Positions 9,159 to 17,763 of a DNA stretch of 61,377 bases are shown piece after piece. The notes below the pieces were generated by a model. It worked only from the letters and a program-made list of their open reading frames with translations, was not told the DNA's origin and did no database searches. The stretch comes from SH-MAG3 sp035461245 (GTDB lineage: Bacteria; Gemmatimonadota; Gemmatimonadetes; Longimicrobiales; RSA9). A program made the position numbers and the translations under genes. The DNA lies in assembly GCA_035461245.1 (NCBI GenBank), contig DATHVP010000032.1, forward strand, positions 1-61,377, in the 5' to 3' direction. Every line of letters starts with the position of its first letter. Position 1 is the stretch's first letter.

Positions 9159-9794
9159 CTACGGTGCAAGCCGTTCCACCGACCACCCGCCTTCCGTTCG
9201 CCGGTACTGGAACCGGTCATGAAGACGGGATGGCCGGCCCTGCCAGAACTCGATTGACTCAGGGCGAACCCGGAAGCCGCCCCAGAATGAGGGCAGGGGC
9301 ACCTGCCCGTCGCTGAACTTGCGCCTCAGTTCGTCGAATTTTGCTTCCAGCACGGACCGGGAGCTGACGACGGCACTCTGTTCCGAGACCCAGGCTGCGA
9401 TCTGGCTCTCCCGGGGTCGCCGCGCGAAGTACCTCAGTGTGTCGGTTGCGCTGATCCGCTCGGCGACGCCCTGGATGGCGACCTGCCGCTCAAGGGACTG
9501 CCAGAAGAACAGCATGGCGACGGTGGGGTTGGCAGCGATGTGCCTGGCCTTCCGGCTCTGCAGGTTCGTGAAGAACACGAAGCCGTCCTCGTCGAAGTAC
9601 TTGAGCAGGACGGTGCGAGCCGCCGGGCGGTGGTCGGCGCCCACCGTCGCCAGAGTGCAGGCGTTCACCTCAGGCTGGCCCACCTCCCGGGCCTGCGCGA
9701 ACCACAGGGCGAACTGACGGACCGGGCTCGCGTCCAGGTCCCGCCGGCGGAACGGCTGGCCGCTGTACTCGTTGCGGAGGTCACCAATATCCAT
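9159..9794 (-). CDS. pdxH: Pyridoxamine 5'-phosphate oxidase
   Basis: PdxH is an FMN enzyme that oxidises pyridoxamine 5'-phosphate or pyridoxine 5'-phosphate to pyridoxal 5'-phosphate in the B6 salvage/biosynthesis pathway. The 211-aa length is normal. Visible family features are the substrate/FMN segments ARTVLLKYFDEDGFVFFTN, SRKARHIAANP and FFWQSLERQVAIQG. The C-terminal signature is FWQGRPSRLHDRFQYRR, whose Arg and His residues contact PLP. The start is ATG at 9794, giving the usual MDIGDLRNEY opening. It is divergent from the DUF4256 gene with only 75 bp between the starts, so both promoters must lie in that short interval. Confidence 0.95.
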   Translation of the reverse strand: MDIGDLRNEYSGQPFRRRDLDASPVRQFALWFAQAREVGQPEVNACTLATVGADHRPAARTVLLKYFDEDGFVFFTNLQSRKARHIAANPTVAMLFFWQSLERQVAIQGVAERISATDTLRYFARRPRESQIAAWVSEQSAVVSSRSVLEAKFDELRRKFSDGQVPLPSFWGGFRVRPESIEFWQGRPSRLHDRFQYRRTEGGWSVERLAP

Positions 9795-9869
9795 GCCGCT
9801 GAATGTGGCCGGCTGGACGCCGCGGCGGTAGAGTGTGTGCGCAAGTCACCTGAAAAAAGGGGGGAGCCG

Positions 9870-10430
9870 ATGGCGTCGAGGAAACTGTCAGCGACGCAGG
9901 GCGCTGAACTGCTCGCGCTGCTCAGGGAACGCCATGAGGACAACATGCGGCGTCACGCGGGCATCAAGTGGTCGGACGTGGAGGCGCGGCTGAAGAAGAG
10001 CCAGGCCGCCCTGTGGTCGTTGCATGAAATGGAGCAGACGGGGGGTGAACCGGATGTGGTGGGGCAGGATCCCTCCAGCGGGGAGTTCCTGTTCATGGAC
10101 TGCTCAGCGGAGAGTCCACGCGGGCGCCGGAGCCTCTGCTACGATGCCGAGGCGCTGGCGGCGCGGAAGGAGAACAAGCCGGCGGACAGTGCCGTGAACA
10201 TGGCGCAGCGGATGGGTGTTGAACTGCTGACCGAGGAGGAGTACCGGTCGCTCCAGCAACTCGGTGAGTTCGACCTGAAGACATCGAGCTGGATCCAGAC
10301 ACCGGCGCGCATCCGGCAGCTCGGCGGTGCCCTGTTCTGCGATCGGCGTTACGACACTGTCTTCGTCTACCACAACGGCGCCCAGTCCTACTACGCCGCC
10401 CGCGGGTTCCGCGGTATCCTCAGGGTGTGA
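9870..10430 (+). CDS. DUF4256 domain-containing protein
   Basis: This 186-aa soluble protein matches DUF4256 along its full length. Typical segments are LLRERHEDNMRRHAGIKW, the acidic GEFLFMDCSAESPRGRRSLCYD block and the C-terminal SSWIQTPARIRQLGGALFCD...VFVYHNGAQSYYAARGFRGIL. The family has no known activity; conserved Asp, Cys, Arg and Tyr residues hint at an enzyme. The ATG at 9870 has a strong GGGGGAG site 3-9 nt upstream (9860-9866), whereas the open frame upstream runs antisense through pdxH. It is transcribed divergently from pdxH and followed by the GH13 gene 136 bp downstream, on the same strand. Confidence 0.88.
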   Translation: MASRKLSATQGAELLALLRERHEDNMRRHAGIKWSDVEARLKKSQAALWSLHEMEQTGGEPDVVGQDPSSGEFLFMDCSAESPRGRRSLCYDAEALAARKENKPADSAVNMAQRMGVELLTEEEYRSLQQLGEFDLKTSSWIQTPARIRQLGGALFCDRRYDTVFVYHNGAQSYYAARGFRGILRV

Positions 10431-10566
10431 CCAGCCACGGAGCGGCCCGCACCGCTTCGGCAGGCCGGTGGCGTCTCCGGCACAATGCTTGACGGACCGA
10501 GCATGGCGCGGACGTCCGCGACGTGGAGCCGTCCTAGACGAATGCCGGGAACAACGGGAGTGGTGC

Positions 10567-12243
10567 GTGATCGACGACCTTTGGTACAAGAATGCAGTAA
10601 TCTACAGTCTCGACCTGGAGACCTTCCTGGATGCGGGCGGCGACGGTGTCGGCGACTTTCGCGGCCTCATCGAGCGGCTGGACTATCTCCAGTTCCTGGG
10701 GGTGGACGTCATCTGGCTGGCGCCATTCCAGCGCACGCCGAACCGGGACAACGGCTATGACGTGAGCGATTACTTCGCGGTGGACCCGCGCCACGGGACG
10801 GCGGGTGACTTCGTGGAGTTCGTGCACGAGGCGGACAACCGCGGCATCAAGGTCCTCATCGACCTGGTCGTGAACCACTCGTCGGATGAGCACCCGTGGT
10901 TCCGCGCGGCGCGGGCGGATGGAAGTTCCCGGTTCAGGAGCTGGTACAACTGGTCCGAGGAGCGCCCCTCCAACTGGGACCGGGGCATGGTCTTCCCCGG
11001 CCAGCAGGACCGGACATGGACCTACGACCGGAAGGCCCGGGCCTACTACTTCCACCGGTTCTACAATTTCCAGCCGGACCTGAACATGGACAATCCCGAG
11101 GTGCGGAGCGAGGTGCGCCGGATCATGGGCTACTGGCTCCAGCTCGGGGTGGACGGGTTCAGGCTGGACGCGGTCCCGTTCATGATCGAGTCGGTGGAGC
11201 CCGGCGTGGATGAGGGGGATAAGCACTTCGAATACCTTACCGAATTCCGCCGCTTCCTGGAATGGCGCGGCACGAAGGCGATCATGCTCGGGGAAGCAAA
11301 CGTGCTGCCTGAGGAGAACCAGAAGTACTTCGGCGGGGATGGTGGCAACGGCATCCACATGATGTTCAACTTCTTCGTCAACCAGCACCTGTTCCTGGCG
11401 CTCGCCACGGAAGATGCCGGTCCGCTCGCTGACGCTCTGGAGGCGACGCTGGACATCCCCGCCACGTCTCAATGGGCGCAGTTCCTTCGCAACCACGACG
11501 AACTGGACCTGGGTCGGCTCACGGACGAGCAGCGGGAAACGGTGTTCCAGCGGTTCGCGCCGGACGAAGGCATGCGCCTTTTCGGCCGGGGCATCCGCCG
11601 TCGGCTCGCGCCGATGCTGGGCGACCGTGAGCACGAGGAGTTGGCATACAGCATCATGTTCTCCCTCCCGGGCACACCGGTGATCCGTTATGGCGACGAG
11701 TTGCGCATGGGCGACAACCTGGCGCTGGAGGGGCGCGACGCCGTGCGCACCCCGATGCACTGGGCGGATGAAGAGAACGCGGGTTTTTCGACGGCTGATG
11801 AACTGGTGCACCCGGTCATCGAGGAAGGGGTCTGGAGCTACCGCCACGTGAACGTGGCCGCACAGCGCAGGGACCCGGAATCCTTCCTCAACTGGATGGC
11901 TCGCATGATCCGCGTGCGGAAGGAGTGCCCGGAGATCGGCTGGGGCGAGTGCCGGGTCGTCGAATCAGGCAACGCCTCGGTCCTGGTGCTCCGATTCGAC
12001 TGGCGCGGCAGCACGGTGGTGACGGTGCACAACCTCTCCGAGCAGCCGCACGAGATACAACTGGCCGCCGACGACCTCGGCGCGACTCGCCTGTCCGACC
12101 TCCTGGCGCAGCAATCGCTGGATGCCGATGACGATGTCATCCGCGTCCGTCTCGACGCCCTCGACTACCGCTGGTTCCGGGCCGGGGGCCTGGATTACGC
12201 CGTGCGTCGGGCCCCTGAAAGCCCGCTGGAGCGGTCCGCGTAG
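10567..12243 (+). CDS. GH13 alpha-amylase family enzyme, trehalose-synthase-like
   Basis: This is a cytoplasmic (beta/alpha)8-barrel glucan enzyme of 558 aa. Conserved GH13 regions are visible: DLVVNHSSDEHPWF (region I), DGFRLDAVPFM with the nucleophile Asp (region II), MLGEANVLPEEN with the acid/base Glu (region III) and FLRNHDELDL (region IV). The stretch PNRDNGYDVSDYFAVDP and the YYFHRFYNFQPDLNMDNPEV block resemble trehalose synthases, so a maltose-trehalose isomerase or related glucosidase is likely; exact specificity is inference. I choose GTG at 10567: GGGAG at 10556-10560 gives ideal spacing and the protein then starts MIDDLWYKNAVIY as in homologues. It converges with the flavin oxidoreductase gene, with only 2 bp between stops. 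Confidence 0.88.
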   Translation: MIDDLWYKNAVIYSLDLETFLDAGGDGVGDFRGLIERLDYLQFLGVDVIWLAPFQRTPNRDNGYDVSDYFAVDPRHGTAGDFVEFVHEADNRGIKVLIDLVVNHSSDEHPWFRAARADGSSRFRSWYNWSEERPSNWDRGMVFPGQQDRTWTYDRKARAYYFHRFYNFQPDLNMDNPEVRSEVRRIMGYWLQLGVDGFRLDAVPFMIESVEPGVDEGDKHFEYLTEFRRFLEWRGTKAIMLGEANVLPEENQKYFGGDGGNGIHMMFNFFVNQHLFLALATEDAGPLADALEATLDIPATSQWAQFLRNHDELDLGRLTDEQRETVFQRFAPDEGMRLFGRGIRRRLAPMLGDREHEELAYSIMFSLPGTPVIRYGDELRMGDNLALEGRDAVRTPMHWADEENAGFSTADELVHPVIEEGVWSYRHVNVAAQRRDPESFLNWMARMIRVRKECPEIGWGECRVVESGNASVLVLRFDWRGSTVVTVHNLSEQPHEIQLAADDLGATRLSDLLAQQSLDADDDVIRVRLDALDYRWFRAGGLDYAVRRAPESPLERSA

Positions 12244-12245
12244 GG

Positions 12246-13205
12246 TCAGCGCACGGCCGGCAGCACCCGTTCGCCAAAGACCTCGATGAACCGTTCCTGG
12301 TCCCGCTGCACGTTGTGCAGGAAGATGCGGTCGAAGCCGAGCTCAATGTCCCTGGCCAGCCATTCGGCGTGCTGGTCCGGGCTGTCGGAGACGCGAACCG
12401 AATCGGTGACGTCCTCCGGCCTTACGTACTTCGCCGCCGCCTCGAAGTCTGCCGGCATGCGCAGGTCCGTGAGCAGGGCGCTGTCGAAGATGTTCGTGCC
12501 CCACTCCTCGTGTGCCGCCATGAGCGCTTCTTCCCGGGAGGGCGCGAAGGATAGCTGCGCCTGCAGGAACATGGGCTTGCCAGCGCCGCCACCACGTCGA
12601 AATGCGTCTATGACAAGCTGCATCTCGTCGAACGGCTTCGCGATCGTGATGAGCGCATCCGCCCACTCCGCGACCCATGCCGCCGTTTCCGGGGTCACGG
12701 CGGCGCCCACGATCAGCGGCGGTGTGGCCGGCCGGGTGTAGAGACACGCGTCCTCGACAACGAAGTGGCCGCGATGCGTGACGGTGTCACCTGCCCAGAG
12801 GGCTCGGATCACGTCCACCGCCTCCCGCAGCCGGGCGTTCCTATGCTCCTTCACGGGCCAGCCGGTACCGGTGATGTGCTCGTTCAGGTACTGGCCGCTG
12901 CCGAGGGCAATCCAGTAGCGGCCGGGGAACATCTCTGCCAGCGTAGCCGCAGCCTGCGCCACGATGGCCGGATGGTAGCGCTGGCCGGGTGCGCATACGG
13001 AGCCGAACGAAAATGACGTAGCCTGGAGCGCTGCTCCCAGCCAGCCAAAGGCAAATCCACTCTCTCCCTGCCGGTCGCTCCACGGGAAGTAGTGATCGGA
13101 GCACATGGCCTCGTCGAATCCGGCGTGTTCCGCCGCCTGCACGTAGCGGAGCAGGGCGGACGGCGCGTGCTGTTCGTGGGACGCGTGGTAGCCGAGACTC
13201 GCCAT
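12246..13205 (-). CDS. LLM-class flavin oxidoreductase (TIGR03885-like)
   Basis: This is a 319-aa luciferase-like monooxygenase-fold protein. The opening MASLGYHASHEQHAPS, the SDHYFPW segment, GRYWIALGSGQYLNEHITG and the PPLIVGAAVTPETAAWVAEWADALIT block fit the bacterial-luciferase family. The start and spacing resemble the branch called 'probable non-F420 flavinoid oxidoreductase' (TIGR03885). The cofactor is therefore more likely FMN than F420, but this is inference. It is the last gene of a minus-strand run, starting 3 bp after the debranching enzyme stop, so it is surely cotranscribed. Substrate unknown; the position beside glucan genes suggests a carbohydrate-linked oxidation or a stress role. 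Confidence 0.85.
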   Translation of the reverse strand: MASLGYHASHEQHAPSALLRYVQAAEHAGFDEAMCSDHYFPWSDRQGESGFAFGWLGAALQATSFSFGSVCAPGQRYHPAIVAQAAATLAEMFPGRYWIALGSGQYLNEHITGTGWPVKEHRNARLREAVDVIRALWAGDTVTHRGHFVVEDACLYTRPATPPLIVGAAVTPETAAWVAEWADALITIAKPFDEMQLVIDAFRRGGGAGKPMFLQAQLSFAPSREEALMAAHEEWGTNIFDSALLTDLRMPADFEAAAKYVRPEDVTDSVRVSDSPDQHAEWLARDIELGFDRIFLHNVQRDQERFIEVFGERVLPAVR

Positions 13206-13208
13206 GCC

Positions 13209-15275
13209 CTACTCCATTTCCGTGCGCAACAGGCAGCGCAGCAGTTCCGCCACGCTCCACGCCTGGGCGATGCAGCCCCTGGCCGTGTATGGTGGCTCCG
13301 CGTCGAAGATCTCCGCTACGCTGCCGACACCGAAGTCGTCGAGGTGATCGACAAGGCCCCCCAGGAACGAGCGTGCGGTGCGACGGTCATCCGGGTAGGT
13401 GCGGAGCCATGCGTCAACGAACGGGCCGATGAGCCACGGCCACACGGTGCCCTGATGGTATGCGCCATCACGTTGCCGCAGGTCGCCGTGGTAATTTGCG
13501 CGGTACTCGGGGTGACCCGGCGCGAGGGAACGCAGCCCCACCGGCGTGAGCAGGTGCTCCCGACACGCCGTCAGGACCGGTTCCCAGCGGGACGGGTCGA
13601 GGACGGGATGCCGCAACCCGATGGCCATGAGCTGGTTGGGCCGGAGCGCGGCGTCGTCGCCGTCCGGTCCGTCCACCACGTCATAGAGGTGCTGCCCGGC
13701 GTCGTACCAGAACCGCTGGTTGAAGGACGCGTGCGTCCGCCGGGCGTGAGTCGCCCAGTCAAGCGGCGCCGGGTCCCGCTCCTGCTCCTGTTCCGTCCAG
13801 CCGGCGAGCAGACGCAGGGCGTTGTACCACAGGGCGTTGAGTTCCACGGCCTTGCCGCGACGCGGTGTCACGACCCAGTCATCCACCTTGGCATCCATCC
13901 ACGTGAGCTGCACGCCCTCCTCACCCTGGGTGAGCAGGCCGTCCGCCTCATCCACGCGGATGCCGAACCGGGTACCCCGGACGTGCGCGTCGGCGATGGC
14001 GACGAGGGCGGGTAGTACCCGTCTCAGCGTGTTGCGGTCGCCCGTCGTCGTCACGTAGCGGTCCACGGCGTGGAAGAACCAGAGCGACGCATCCGCCGTG
14101 TGGTAGAGGCCATCGCTGCTGCCGTCGGGGAACATGTTGGGGATGAGCCCGTCCCGTACGTAGCGGGCAAAGGTCCGGAGGATCTGCCCGGCCTCCTCGT
14201 GCCTGCCCGTGCACAGAGTCAGGCCTTCCAGGGCAATCATGGTGTCCCGCCCCCAGTCCGTGAACCAGTGGTAGCCCGCGATCACGGAGCGGACGTCGTC
14301 GCCAGCGGCACGGCTACGGGCCACATCCGTGGCCCGGTACGCAGGCGAGACGATGAACGCGTCCGCGGCGAGCACGAGTTCCGCAGCAACGCCGGTGCGT
14401 GACGACGCTGGCGCCATTGACACCAGGTGCTGGCGCCGTTCGCGCTCCGCGTCCAGCCCCGCCGCAGGCGATAGCGCCAGGGCCGTTGACTCCGATTCCG
14501 TGGATACAGTGAGTGTCGCGTCACCTCCGGGAGGCAGGTCCATCCGGAAGTAGCCCGGACTCCAGAGGTCGCCGACGTCGTCATACCCCCGGTGCCTCTC
14601 ACTACGGAACAGTCGTTCCGTCATGCGCACGGGCTGGAACGTAAAGCCGTGATGCGCCGCGTCCGCGTGGCAGCGCAGTGGCGGCAGGCCGGCAGGTCCG
14701 TCGGCATGGACCTCGATGAGGCCGTCCTTCGCCCGGAGCGAGTACCCGTCCCGCAGCGGTGTGGACACCGGCGCCTCCAGCGCCCGGAAGTTCAGGGCAG
14801 GGCGCAGGTTGAGCCGGACGTGGCCGTCGTACTCCTCGAGCAGGCGGTAGCGGATGCACGTGGTGTTCTGCCCGTGCGGCATCCAGACGCGCTTCTCGAG
14901 GATGGCCGAGCCAACGTGAAAGCGCCACACGGGCAGGCCGTCGTCGAGTTCGAAGGACGCCAGCGCACGCGCGGCGGGCAGTGCCAGCGGGTCGCCGCTG
15001 CGCTCCTCGCCGGAGAGCAGCACGCTCGTGCCGTCCGCCAGCCGGACCCGCTCCGAGATTTCGCTGAGCATGACCGTGCGGCCGCAGGGGTTGGGTAACG
15101 CGGCCACGAGCAGGCCGTGGTAGCGCCGGGTCGGCACGCCCGCCAGCGTGCCGGAGGCGTAGCCACCCAGCCCGTTGGTGACCAGCCACTCCCGCCCGAC
15201 CATCAGGTCGGTGAGCTGCTCGGCCGATTCCGGCAGTTCCAGCTGCCGGTGTACGCGGTGCTGAAGGACACTCAT
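13209..15275 (-). CDS. Amylo-alpha-1,6-glucosidase / glycogen debranching enzyme
   Basis: This 688-aa enzyme is predicted to remove alpha-1,6 branches of glycogen. The N-terminal beta domain carries the hallmark WLVTNGLGGYASGTLAG followed by PTRRYHGLLVAAL. The C-terminal (alpha/alpha)6 barrel carries WFTDWGRDTMIALEGL, a DASLWFFHAV block, RRGKAVELNALWYNALRLL and GTVWPWLIGPFVDAWL. These are typical of the archaeal/bacterial GDE type. The start at 15275 (MSVLQHRVHRQ) has only a weak ribosome site. The open frame continues upstream, but there it would overlap mqnD out of frame. Spacing to mqnD is 38 bp, so it is probably in the same operon as mqnB and mqnD. Confidence 0.9.
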   Translation of the reverse strand: MSVLQHRVHRQLELPESAEQLTDLMVGREWLVTNGLGGYASGTLAGVPTRRYHGLLVAALPNPCGRTVMLSEISERVRLADGTSVLLSGEERSGDPLALPAARALASFELDDGLPVWRFHVGSAILEKRVWMPHGQNTTCIRYRLLEEYDGHVRLNLRPALNFRALEAPVSTPLRDGYSLRAKDGLIEVHADGPAGLPPLRCHADAAHHGFTFQPVRMTERLFRSERHRGYDDVGDLWSPGYFRMDLPPGGDATLTVSTESESTALALSPAAGLDAERERRQHLVSMAPASSRTGVAAELVLAADAFIVSPAYRATDVARSRAAGDDVRSVIAGYHWFTDWGRDTMIALEGLTLCTGRHEEAGQILRTFARYVRDGLIPNMFPDGSSDGLYHTADASLWFFHAVDRYVTTTGDRNTLRRVLPALVAIADAHVRGTRFGIRVDEADGLLTQGEEGVQLTWMDAKVDDWVVTPRRGKAVELNALWYNALRLLAGWTEQEQERDPAPLDWATHARRTHASFNQRFWYDAGQHLYDVVDGPDGDDAALRPNQLMAIGLRHPVLDPSRWEPVLTACREHLLTPVGLRSLAPGHPEYRANYHGDLRQRDGAYHQGTVWPWLIGPFVDAWLRTYPDDRRTARSFLGGLVDHLDDFGVGSVAEIFDAEPPYTARGCIAQAWSVAELLRCLLRTEME

Positions 15276-15313
15276 GCGGACCCGCTGGAGCAAGCCGCAT
15301 ACCGGCAGGGCTG

Positions 15314-16111
15314 CTACGGACCTGTCGCCGCCCCTGCCTCCAGCAGCCGACGAACGGCGCGGAGACCTTCTGCGCCGATATCCAGGCTGAACTCGTTGAC
15401 GTAGAGGGCGATGTGCGCGGCGCACACGTCGTCCGACATCTCCTGGGCGTGGGCGCGCACATAATCCCGGCTCGCGTCCGGGTGGTCGAAGGCGTGGCGG
15501 ACGGACTCGCGTATGGCGGCTTCCATGGTCCGCGCCACCTCGTCGGGCACGTCGGACCGCACGCAGATGGCGGCCAGCGGCACGGGCAGTGACATCTCCC
15601 GCTCCCACCAATCGCCCAGGTCCGCCACCTGCACCAGCCCGTGGTCGGCGTATGTGAAGCGGCTCTCGTGGATGATCAGGCCGGCATCAACAGCACCGCG
15701 GCTGACCGCATCCAGTATCCTGTCATACCGCAGTTCTACCACCTCCCCGGTGGGTGGCGCTGCCAGCGTCAGGAGTCGGTACGCGGTGGTGTCACGGCCG
15801 GGGATCGCCATGCGGCCGGCTACTGCCCGGGACAGCGGCATTGAAGCGCGGGCGACGACGAGCGGGCCCACCCCCCTGCCCAGGGCCGCACCGCTGCGGA
15901 GCATCCGGTAGTCGTCGCCCACGCCGGCCAGGGCACCGATGCTAAGCTTGGTGACGTCGAACTCGCCGCTGTGGGCGCGCCGGTTCAGTTCCTCGATGTC
16001 GAGGAGTACCGGCCGAACGTGGAATGGGGCATCGATGATGCCATGCGTGAGGGCATGAAACGCGAACGTGTCATTGGGACACGGCGAATAGCCAAAGGTC
16101 AGCTCACGCAT
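15314..16111 (-). CDS. mqnD: 1,4-dihydroxy-6-naphthoate synthase, futalosine menaquinone pathway
   Basis: MqnD converts cyclic dehypoxanthine futalosine to 1,4-dihydroxy-6-naphthoate in the futalosine route to menaquinone. The 265-aa protein has the type-2 periplasmic-binding-protein fold of the family. Its diagnostic opening is LTFGYSPCPNDTFAFHALTHG, followed by FDVTKLSIGALAGV, the phosphate/ligand loop IPGRDTTAYRLL and DAGLIIHESRFTYADHGLVQV. MqnA paralogues differ at the N-terminus, which favours MqnD. Its start overlaps the end of mqnB by 8 bp, so translation is likely coupled. The presence of mqnB and mqnD implies that the cell makes menaquinone via futalosine; mqnA, mqnC and mqnE are not in this window. 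Confidence 0.92.
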   Translation of the reverse strand: MRELTFGYSPCPNDTFAFHALTHGIIDAPFHVRPVLLDIEELNRRAHSGEFDVTKLSIGALAGVGDDYRMLRSGAALGRGVGPLVVARASMPLSRAVAGRMAIPGRDTTAYRLLTLAAPPTGEVVELRYDRILDAVSRGAVDAGLIIHESRFTYADHGLVQVADLGDWWEREMSLPVPLAAICVRSDVPDEVARTMEAAIRESVRHAFDHPDASRDYVRAHAQEMSDDVCAAHIALYVNEFSLDIGAEGLRAVRRLLEAGAATGP

Positions 16112-16682
16112 GCCGGAGCCGTTCCACGATCGCCGCCACGATGCGCGGCGTGACCGCGTTCACGGCGGCGAACGCGGCGTCGAAGTGCCAGAGGCCCCGG
16201 TCCGGTTCCTCGATGTCGTTGGAAACGGCACGAACCTCTATGGCGGGGATGCCGGCCCGCTCCGCCGCCCGCAGTACACCGAATCCCTCCATCGCCTCGA
16301 TGTCGCAACCGGAGGCGCCGCCCACGCTGGCACTCGTGCCGATGGGCAGCAGCAGCGCGTCCGGCACGGCGCCCCGCACGGCTTCGATGAGGTGAGGAGC
16401 AGCGGCGACGACGGATGGCGACCACTCCGCCGGCACAGACAGGTCGCAATATCGGGATTCGCTGCCAATGACGATGGAACATGGCGGGACCGCGCGTGCC
16501 CGACGCGCGCCCGCGATGCCAACCTGCAGGATCGCCGAGGGCGGGCTGACGGCGATGGCCGCGGCCGTGGCCGCCGCCGCCTCCACCGGCCCGACACCGC
16601 AGTGCAGCGTGCGCCAGGGGCCGTCTGCCGCCAGCTCGCGAGGCGTTGCCGCTACGACGAGGATGGATGAATCGGAAGTCAT
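16104..16682 (-). CDS. mqnB: Futalosine hydrolase
   Basis: MqnB is a nucleosidase that cleaves futalosine to hypoxanthine and dehypoxanthine futalosine. The protein (192 aa from ATG 16682) has the phosphorylase/MTA-nucleosidase fold. Visible features are LVVAATPRELAAD, LHCGVGPVEAAAATA, ILQVGIAGARRA, the DIEAMEGFGVLRAAERAGIPAIEVRAVSND region holding the catalytic Glu-Met-Glu type motif and WHFDAAFAAVNAVTPR. No strong ribosome site precedes 16682, and upstream in-frame ATGs (16745 and 16778) lack homology. mqnD follows with an 8-bp overlap. The divergent neighbour begins at 16976, so the promoter lies in the 293 bp between. Confidence 0.9.
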   Translation of the reverse strand: MTSDSSILVVAATPRELAADGPWRTLHCGVGPVEAAAATAAAIAVSPPSAILQVGIAGARRARAVPPCSIVIGSESRYCDLSVPAEWSPSVVAAAPHLIEAVRGAVPDALLLPIGTSASVGGASGCDIEAMEGFGVLRAAERAGIPAIEVRAVSNDIEEPDRGLWHFDAAFAAVNAVTPRIVAAIVERLRHA

Positions 16683-16975
16683 TGAGCTGAATATGCCAAC
16701 TGCCGGCACGCTGAGCCAGCCATGGTCACCGGTTATGGCTGCCATCCCGTTGCGGCGGCGATCCACGAGGCCGTGCAACCGCTGGCACAGGGCCCGGCAG
16801 GCAGGAAAAGAGTAGCAGTAGCCCGCCAGGTATTAGCTGCCCCATTCGGAAGTCCGTTCTCCAAGCAATTGTCACTGAATCATTTGCAGCAGGGCACGGT
16901 TTTCGACTGATGCGTGTCCGGCCGGGGTGCGGTCACCGCGGCTCGGATAGCAAACGTGCAAACACAGGAGGACAG

Positions 16976-17581
16976 ATGCGGACGTTCATCATGACTGCGG
17001 CGATGATGGCTGCGGTCGCGGCGCCGATGCAGGCGCAGGATGCGTTCGACACGCGTGCAATTCGCGGCGAGGGGACCGTAATGGCTGTCTCGATGATCGC
17101 CGGGGACTGGCTCGTGAACAATGCATTCACGCAGGAGATGTATGGTGTGGCAGTGGAGCGGGGCATGGCCGGCGCCCACTTCGCCTGGGGCAACGTGCTG
17201 GCGGCGGGTGACCCTCACCGGGCCATGTCGGGCGGTGTGGACTTCGCCGTGGCCGTGCCGCGCGTGCCTCTGGACCTCACGGTGGGTGCGGGCTTCGCGC
17301 AGGCGCAGGTTGCCGAGGACGTCACGCTCCGTGAGTTCGGTGCCCCGATCCATCTGTCGAGCTCGACGGTACTGGTTTTCGACAGCTTCTGGGTACATCC
17401 GCTGCTGGCGATTGGCGCCATCGTCCACCGTACCGAGTTCGATGAGACGACGACGGGTGTGAAGCAGTATGCGGCCACGGGTCTCGAGATCGGCCGCGGG
17501 CCGGCGTCGCTCCGGGCGCACCTCGAGCACAACATCTCCGCTCCCCAGCAGGCCAACCTTGCCCTGAGGTTCCGCTTCTGA
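16976..17581 (+). CDS. Predicted outer-membrane beta-barrel protein
   Basis: This 201-aa exported protein has a signal peptide (residues 1-21, MTAAMMAAVAAPMQAQ). The rest consists of alternating polar and hydrophobic beta-strand-like segments and ends in ALRFRF; a C-terminal aromatic residue is typical for BAM-inserted barrels. No family can be named. The ATG at 16976 has an excellent AGGAGGACAG ribosome site (from 16966); an upstream in-frame start at 16910 would disrupt the signal peptide. A strong GC hairpin follows the stop within 8 bp, so it is probably a single-gene unit. Confidence 0.75.
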   Translation: MRTFIMTAAMMAAVAAPMQAQDAFDTRAIRGEGTVMAVSMIAGDWLVNNAFTQEMYGVAVERGMAGAHFAWGNVLAAGDPHRAMSGGVDFAVAVPRVPLDLTVGAGFAQAQVAEDVTLREFGAPIHLSSSTVLVFDSFWVHPLLAIGAIVHRTEFDETTTGVKQYAATGLEIGRGPASLRAHLEHNISAPQQANLALRFRF

Positions 17582-17588
17582 TCCCTGT

Positions 17589-17623
17589 GCAGTGCGCTGC
17601 GGCCTACGGTCGCAGCGCACTGC
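17589..17623 (+). terminator. Rho-independent-type hairpin after outer-membrane protein gene
   Basis: There is a perfect 13-bp inverted repeat (GCAGTGCGCTGCG against CGCAGCGCACTGC) around a 9-nt loop whose bases can pair further. It starts 8 bp after the stop codon. The tail is CGGCTTTCC, so the U-tract is weak. Confidence 0.75.
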
Positions 17624-17763
17624 CGGCTTTCCACATACAACGGCAGTAACGGCTGCACCGTCGCTCCGCTGTGCGTCCGGGGTTGGGCGGCCCACAGGCT
17701 TGCCCGGTGGCTGACTGCTGCCTATTGGTTCGGCAGCGAAGTCCATTCCCGGAGGAGCAGATG

